Shown here: in pieces, positions 6,731 to 10,000 of the stretch
How positions within the stretch are numbered: the first letter of the stretch is position 1
Layout of the letters: every line of letters starts with the position of its first letter
Origin: Theodoxus fluviatilis
Lineage: Eukaryota > Mollusca > Gastropoda > Cycloneritida > Neritidae
Direction: 5' to 3'
DNA length: 10,000 nt
Assembly: GCA_034096865.1 (NCBI GenBank)
Contig: JAWQFJ010008693.1
Span: 17,501 to 27,500, forward strand
Notes under the pieces: generated by a model
What the model was told of the DNA's origin: nothing
The model's input: the letters and a program-made list of their open reading frames with translations, nothing else
The model's database searches: none
Made by a program: the position numbers and the translations under genes

Positions 6731-7570
6731 GTCGAACAACAACAACAACAACAACAACAACGGATAACCTGCTACCCCTAAATCCTGACTGTAAATTCCT
6801 GGTACCAACAAATTCTGGTAAAACTGACAGATTAAATGTGATGGTGAATAGATGTTCATGCACGAGTTTCCTTCTAAATGTTTATCTTGAGTCGAACAAT
6901 TACGGATAAGCCGCTTCTCCAATATCCGGACTGAAGTTCTCCGGAACTTGCATCTATCCGGAAAGTTCAAGAGCATGTGTGTGGGTAAAACCCCGAGTAT
7001 GGCATCGAAAGCAGTATGGGTAAGATTTGAAAAGCTGTCTCCCCCTTCTTTCTGCGTCAAACGATTATAGATGAATAATTTTGCATGCATTCCAAATGGG
7101 ACTTCTTGCAGCTTATAGATTTGAAGGAATACTCAAGAACATCTGCTGGGATTAAACCCTGAGGGTGACGTGTAACAAGTATGGTATTAATTGAACAGCT
7201 TTCTTTCAATCATATAATTATACCGTTACCCCTGATACTTGTGCAAGTTCCTGTCACAGGTTAGGAGAAAGATCGTGCATCCGTTTGGGTAAATTCGCAA
7301 GTACCCCACCCAGTTACATACATGTAGATGTTCCTGTTCTTGCGCTTCTCGATTTGCTCTTCCGGATTCCAATAATTACAGATAGATTACACTTCCTCCT
7401 CTTGATCATTCGTGCGACTTCTCGTCGCGTTTAAGTTATGGGAAAACTCATGGGACATCCGTGTAGGTGTAGATGCCAAAAGCGACATCAAGTACGAAAC
7501 GAATTTGGCAATGCAATATATAATAGATCGCATTTGTCACAGAGCTTCTGTCTTCTAATATAAACACAAC
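6731..7570 (+). repeat. Diverged tandem array of ~157-bp units
   Basis: Five units, and probably a partial sixth, can be aligned by eye. Each starts with a GTCGAACAATTACGGATAA-like segment, at about 6731, 6891, 7056, 7210 and 7366, with a weaker start near 7512. Spacings are 160, 165, 154 and 156 bases. The best conserved inner blocks are a GACTTCT-type segment and then CTCAAGAACATCTGCTGGGA (7132) against TTCAAGAGCATGTGTGTGGG (6966) and CTCATGGGACATCCGTGTAG (7447), followed by a TAAACCC-like block. The second and third units also share a TTGAAAAGCTGTCT / TTGAACAGCTTTCT end. Stops and length differences argue against a present-day coding repeat, although the minus strand of two units reads weakly similar peptides. 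The unit size is typical of animal satellite DNA and of the core repeats of bivalve 'pearl' (Helentron-related) elements. That family link is inference. Confidence 0.65.
6735..6762 (+). repeat. (AAC)n / (CAA)n triplet microsatellite
   Basis: About eight CAA units inside the first unit of the ~157-bp array. The matching place in the second unit reads GAACAATTACGG, with a single CAA. The run gives poly-Thr or poly-Leu translations in open frames, which are not genes. Confidence 0.95.
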
Positions 7571-7689
7571 TGTGTGTGCCGAATTGTTTGCTCTTGTCTC
7601 GGCAACTGCCTCATCTGGGCAGTCATGCTTTAGGCTTGCGTACGGCCACTCCTCTCTGTTTCATCCGTCCGTGGGTGTGGTGATAGTGG
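7571..7689. other. Short unassigned spacer
   Basis: Complex sequence between the tandem array and the GT-rich tract. No gene or repeat recognised. Confidence 0.4.
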
Positions 7690-7891
7690 TGTTTGTGTGT
7701 GTGTGGTGTGTGTGTGTGGTGGTAGTGGTGTGCGTGTGCGATTGCGTGTATGTGTGTGTGTTACGTGTGCTGGCCCGCGCGCGCGCAGCGCGCGTGTGTG
7801 TGTATGCGTGTGTGTGAGGAATGTGTGTGGCGGTGATTGTGTGTGTGTGGTGCGGGTGCGTGCAGGGGCACGGGTGTGTGTCGCGCGTCTT
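7690..7891. repeat. Imperfect GT-rich tract with CG core
   Basis: Irregular GT, GGT and GCGT repeats with a strongly alternating CG block near 7773-7794 (CCCGCGCGCGCGCAGCGCGC). The CG block can also fold on itself, since GCGCGC recurs on either side of a short centre. Cys/Val-rich frames over it are artefacts. Confidence 0.9.
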
Positions 7892-8027
7892 GCACCTTTG
7901 AAGGCCTACAGTGTTGCCTCATCTAACAATTATCTATTGTCTCTTCTTTTTCCTTATCTCTTTCAGTTGGTCGCCCTCTCAGCCTGTCGAGTCTCCGGAT
8001 CTGCCGTCTCTGCCCCTCTGTCCTTTT

Positions 8028-8084
8028 GGGGGGGGGGGTCTTCCGGTCCGTGTCCGTCCGTCCCGGGGGGTCTTTTTTTTTTTT
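8028..8084. repeat. Poly-G and poly-T runs with GTCC motifs
   Basis: G11 at 8028-8038, several TCCG/GTCC-type repeats near 8041-8064, a G6 at 8065-8070, then T12 at 8073-8084. This is low-complexity sequence with no gene. Confidence 0.85.
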
Positions 8085-8261
8085 GTTTTTTGTCTGTCTG
8101 TAACGGTCCGGGTGAGGGGGGAAATGGTCCGAAGGGATATAAAAAAATATCGTGGGGGGAAATTATTTCACTGAAACGCTTTTTTAAATACTTATACTTA
8201 AGTAGTGCATTCCCCGAGCTATCCAAGGGCAGGACGCAGTTCGTTGTTAACCCCGTCCCAA
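8085..8261. other. Unassigned sequence between homopolymer runs
   Basis: No gene or repeat recognised. A + frame crosses from the GT tract through these runs only because they lack stops. Confidence 0.4.
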
Positions 8262-8344
8262 TTTTTTTTTCGGATCGAACAAAAAAAAAAAAAATAAGAA
8301 AAGGAACAAAACGAAACGAAGAAAAAAACAAAAAAAGAGAAAAA
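8262..8344. repeat. T9 / A14 inverted homopolymers and A-rich tract
   Basis: T9 at 8262-8270 and A14 at 8281-8294 are separated by CGGATCGAAC and could pair as a hairpin. An A-rich region with AAAACGAAACG-type motifs continues to 8344. A retroposon-type poly-A end is possible, but no upstream body was recognised. Confidence 0.8.
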
Positions 8345-8608
8345 GGTGTAGAGTCGTACAGATGAGAAACCAGGGGTCGGTTCAGTTAACCGTAACCACG
8401 AGCTACTTTTGGTTGTGTGGTGGGTCTTTAAAACTGCATTTACGCGAGGTAGAGACGGCTGAATCGCACACAACTAAACAACTACGTTTAGAGCAATGAT
8501 CTTTAGATCTTTCTTTGAATTTCAGGTACACAATTCGTAACTGAGCGGTTCCCGGAGTGTTCCATTTCCGCGAAGAACTGTACTAAGTGCAAGGTTTATT
8601 AGTTAAAC
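8345..8608. other. Unassigned sequence, no gene supported
   Basis: Complex sequence of ordinary composition. It contains a small stem near 8377-8391 (CGGTT, loop CAGTT, AACCG). Confidence 0.4.
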
Positions 8609-8656
8609 GCTCTCCTCTCTCTCTCGTCCTCTCTCTCTCTCTCTCATCTCATCTCT

Positions 8657-8697
<41 letters not shown>

Positions 8698-8722
8698 CCC
8701 CCCCCCTCCCTCCCTCCCTCCT
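8609..8722. repeat. CT microsatellite ending in poly-C and (TCCC)n
   Basis: Interrupted (CT)n from about 8609, perfect (CT)n from about 8660 to 8694, C12 at 8695-8706 and four TCCC units to about 8721. The + strand is wholly pyrimidine over most of this length. Confidence 0.97.
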
Positions 8723-8757
8723 CAAACTCTCTTGGACGTGACTGCGTTAACACAGGA

Positions 8758-9178
8758 ACAGGTGAGGGCGGGGCGGTGACTACAGGGCGACGAGAGCACA
8801 CTGGGATAAGGGTCAGAGGGGAAGAGTGGAAGGGGGTGGGGATGGTATATATGAAAAGATGGGGAGATGGGGGTTGCAGATATGAATGAGCGGGCCTTGG
8901 GGGTTGGGTGGGGGGTGAGGGGGAACATACAGGCTCAAGAAAATAAAACTAATGTGTCTGAAAACTGAGGGCAGAGAGGTGGATGTGGGAGAAGGAGGTT
9001 CCCAGGCAAATGAGATGCCGGGAATGGGCTGGGGGTGGTGTGGGGTGGGGGAAATGGAGATTGGTGGGTAGGGGAGGGTGCAGGCATACTGGGGGAGGGG
9101 TAGACAGACGAGGGGGAGGGGCAGTCGCTGATTGGATAGGGTGGGACAGGGCGGGGACGAGGGCGGGATAGCCAGCCA
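8758..9178 (+). repeat. G-rich, purine-biased low-complexity region
   Basis: About 420 bases in which the + strand is dominated by G runs of three to six (GGGGTGGGG, GGGGAGGGG and similar) with no fixed unit. Many stretches would qualify as quadruplex motifs. Pro-rich minus-strand and Gly/Arg-rich + frames are composition artefacts. Confidence 0.75.
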
Positions 9179-9492
9179 CGGTGGAGAGCGGCACGGCGGG
9201 GCATAACCTGGAAACAGGGGAGATAACCGACTGTCAGTCGCGGATCCACCCCACCCACCCCAATCACCGGTCTGAGAAAACTAACGTAACCTTCACGCAG
9301 CAAGCAGACGTTGGCAGATCCCGGGGAGAGAAGGTCAGGCCGCTACCAAGACGGGGCCCAAGACACACACGTTTCAGTAGCCAGAACTAGGGAGAGCTGC
9401 GATAGTGTCTACCCTGACCCATTCTAGTCGTAGCCAGAGCACCGGATAGGCTGACCCGAAATAATTGGTTGAAATATGACGAGGCGGCGTTG
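9179..9492. other. Unassigned sequence, no gene supported
   Basis: Ordinary complex sequence after the G-rich block. An inverted CCAAT (ATTGG) occurs near 9464-9468, but without other core-promoter signals it means little on its own. Confidence 0.4.
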
Positions 9493-9549
9493 CAGCCCCC
9501 TCTAATATCACCAGCCCCCTCTGATTTCACCAGCCCCCTCAAGTATCAC
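9493..9549 (+). repeat. 19-bp tandem repeat, three copies
   Basis: Units at 9493-9511, 9512-9530 and 9531-9549, each starting CAGCCCCCTC and ending in TCAC, with variation only in the centre (TAATA, TGATT, AAGTA). The unit is not a multiple of three, so it is unlikely to be coding. Confidence 0.92.
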
Positions 9550-10000
9550 TGTAGACCCCACTCCCCTCGCGCTTTAAGTCGGCGTTGTGTGGCCTCTCTC
9601 ACAGTCGCTCGATTGTCTCGGGGAAGACAGCGGCGCCGCAGGACAGGCTGGGCTTGACACTGAGCAGGAAGGAGAAGGCAGAAATAAGAGGTCGACAGGC
9701 AGGAGGACAGTCAAGTCGGAGTTGGTGGCGTCACTCCATCGCCCCATCTGCTTCAGATCATTCGGATGCGCGCACCTTGGGAATCCGCCTGGTCTCCCGG
9801 TGCATATTCACGCTGAATCGCCTTTCTCTGGAAATTCGCGGCGAGTCGCCACTCCCCTCGTGTCTGCCTGAGTGGAGTTTGCAGTCAGCGACTTCTGGTG
9901 GCCGAGAGTACCTCGAGGTGGCCTTCACTTCGTCGTCGGAGACTTTCAAAGGGACACGAGAGTCTTGCTGCTCCTTTTCTTCGTCTTCACCAGCGCAACA
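9550..10000. other. CpG-bearing end, possibly near an exon
   Basis: This stretch has more CpG than most of the window (for example GGCGCCGC near 9629-9637) and no repeats. One + frame is open from 9872 to the window end without ATG and finishes with a hydrophobic run, Val-Leu-Leu-Leu-Leu-Phe-Phe-Val-Phe-Thr-Ser-Ala. The same bases, 9961-9993, are a pyrimidine-rich run ending in CACCAG, which fits a 3' splice site with an exon from 9994. Either reading would place the start of a gene segment at the window edge. I cannot decide between them, or exclude both. Confidence 0.3.

Noticed and set aside
8281..8294. Poly-A as the end of a processed pseudogene
   Set aside because: No open frame, polyadenylation signal placement or target-site duplication could be matched upstream.
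7697..8365. 222-codon + frame
   Set aside because: It is made of the GT tract, homopolymer runs and an A-rich tail; composition changes block by block with no protein-like continuity.

Overview
This window looks like non-coding DNA (intergenic or intronic) from an animal genome. I could not support a complete protein gene, rRNA, tRNA, CRISPR array or prokaryotic operon. The kind of genome is suggested by long (CT)n, (GT)n, (GA)n and (CAGA)n tracts, homopolymer C, G, T and A runs, and short dispersed repeats ending in simple-sequence tails. A mollusc, perhaps a gastropod, is my best guess. It rests on remembered resemblance of the dispersed repeats to molluscan SINE-type elements and was not checked by a search. 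Open frames across the simple repeats give Ser/Leu, Arg/Glu, Cys/Val or Thr/His-rich products typical of translated microsatellites, and many have no ATG.

Layout, left to right. Positions 1-305 are unique-looking sequence. Two copies of one ~180-220 bp dispersed element follow (306-483 and 659-885). Unassigned sequence runs to 1696, then a large CT/GT/CT compound microsatellite (1697-1957). A third copy of the element lies in the opposite orientation (2319-2588) with a 12-bp minisatellite tail. A G-rich 15-bp tandem repeat (2791-2873), a GT tract (3171-3352), a 24-bp tandem repeat with triplet-rich DNA (3423-3602) and a long GA/CAGA tract (3956-4372) come next. After about 1 kb of featureless, partly pyrimidine-rich DNA there are two close poly-C runs (5431-5490). 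A fourth copy of the element is at 6013-6243. It is followed by a probable second retroposon ending in a LINE-type tail (about 6450-6656) and then a diverged tandem array of ~157-bp units (6731 to about 7570). The right third holds a GT/CG tract, homopolymers, a CT/C tract that switches abruptly to 400 bp of G-rich DNA, a 19-bp triplicate repeat, and a CpG-bearing end that may approach an exon.

The two most informative structures are the four-copy element, always with its microsatellite on the same end, and the ~157-bp array, which was not obvious until its units were aligned by eye. In the first unit of that array an (AAC)n microsatellite sits exactly where the other units have a short non-repetitive segment. 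I see no multi-gene system here; the layout is one of repeats, not of cooperating genes.
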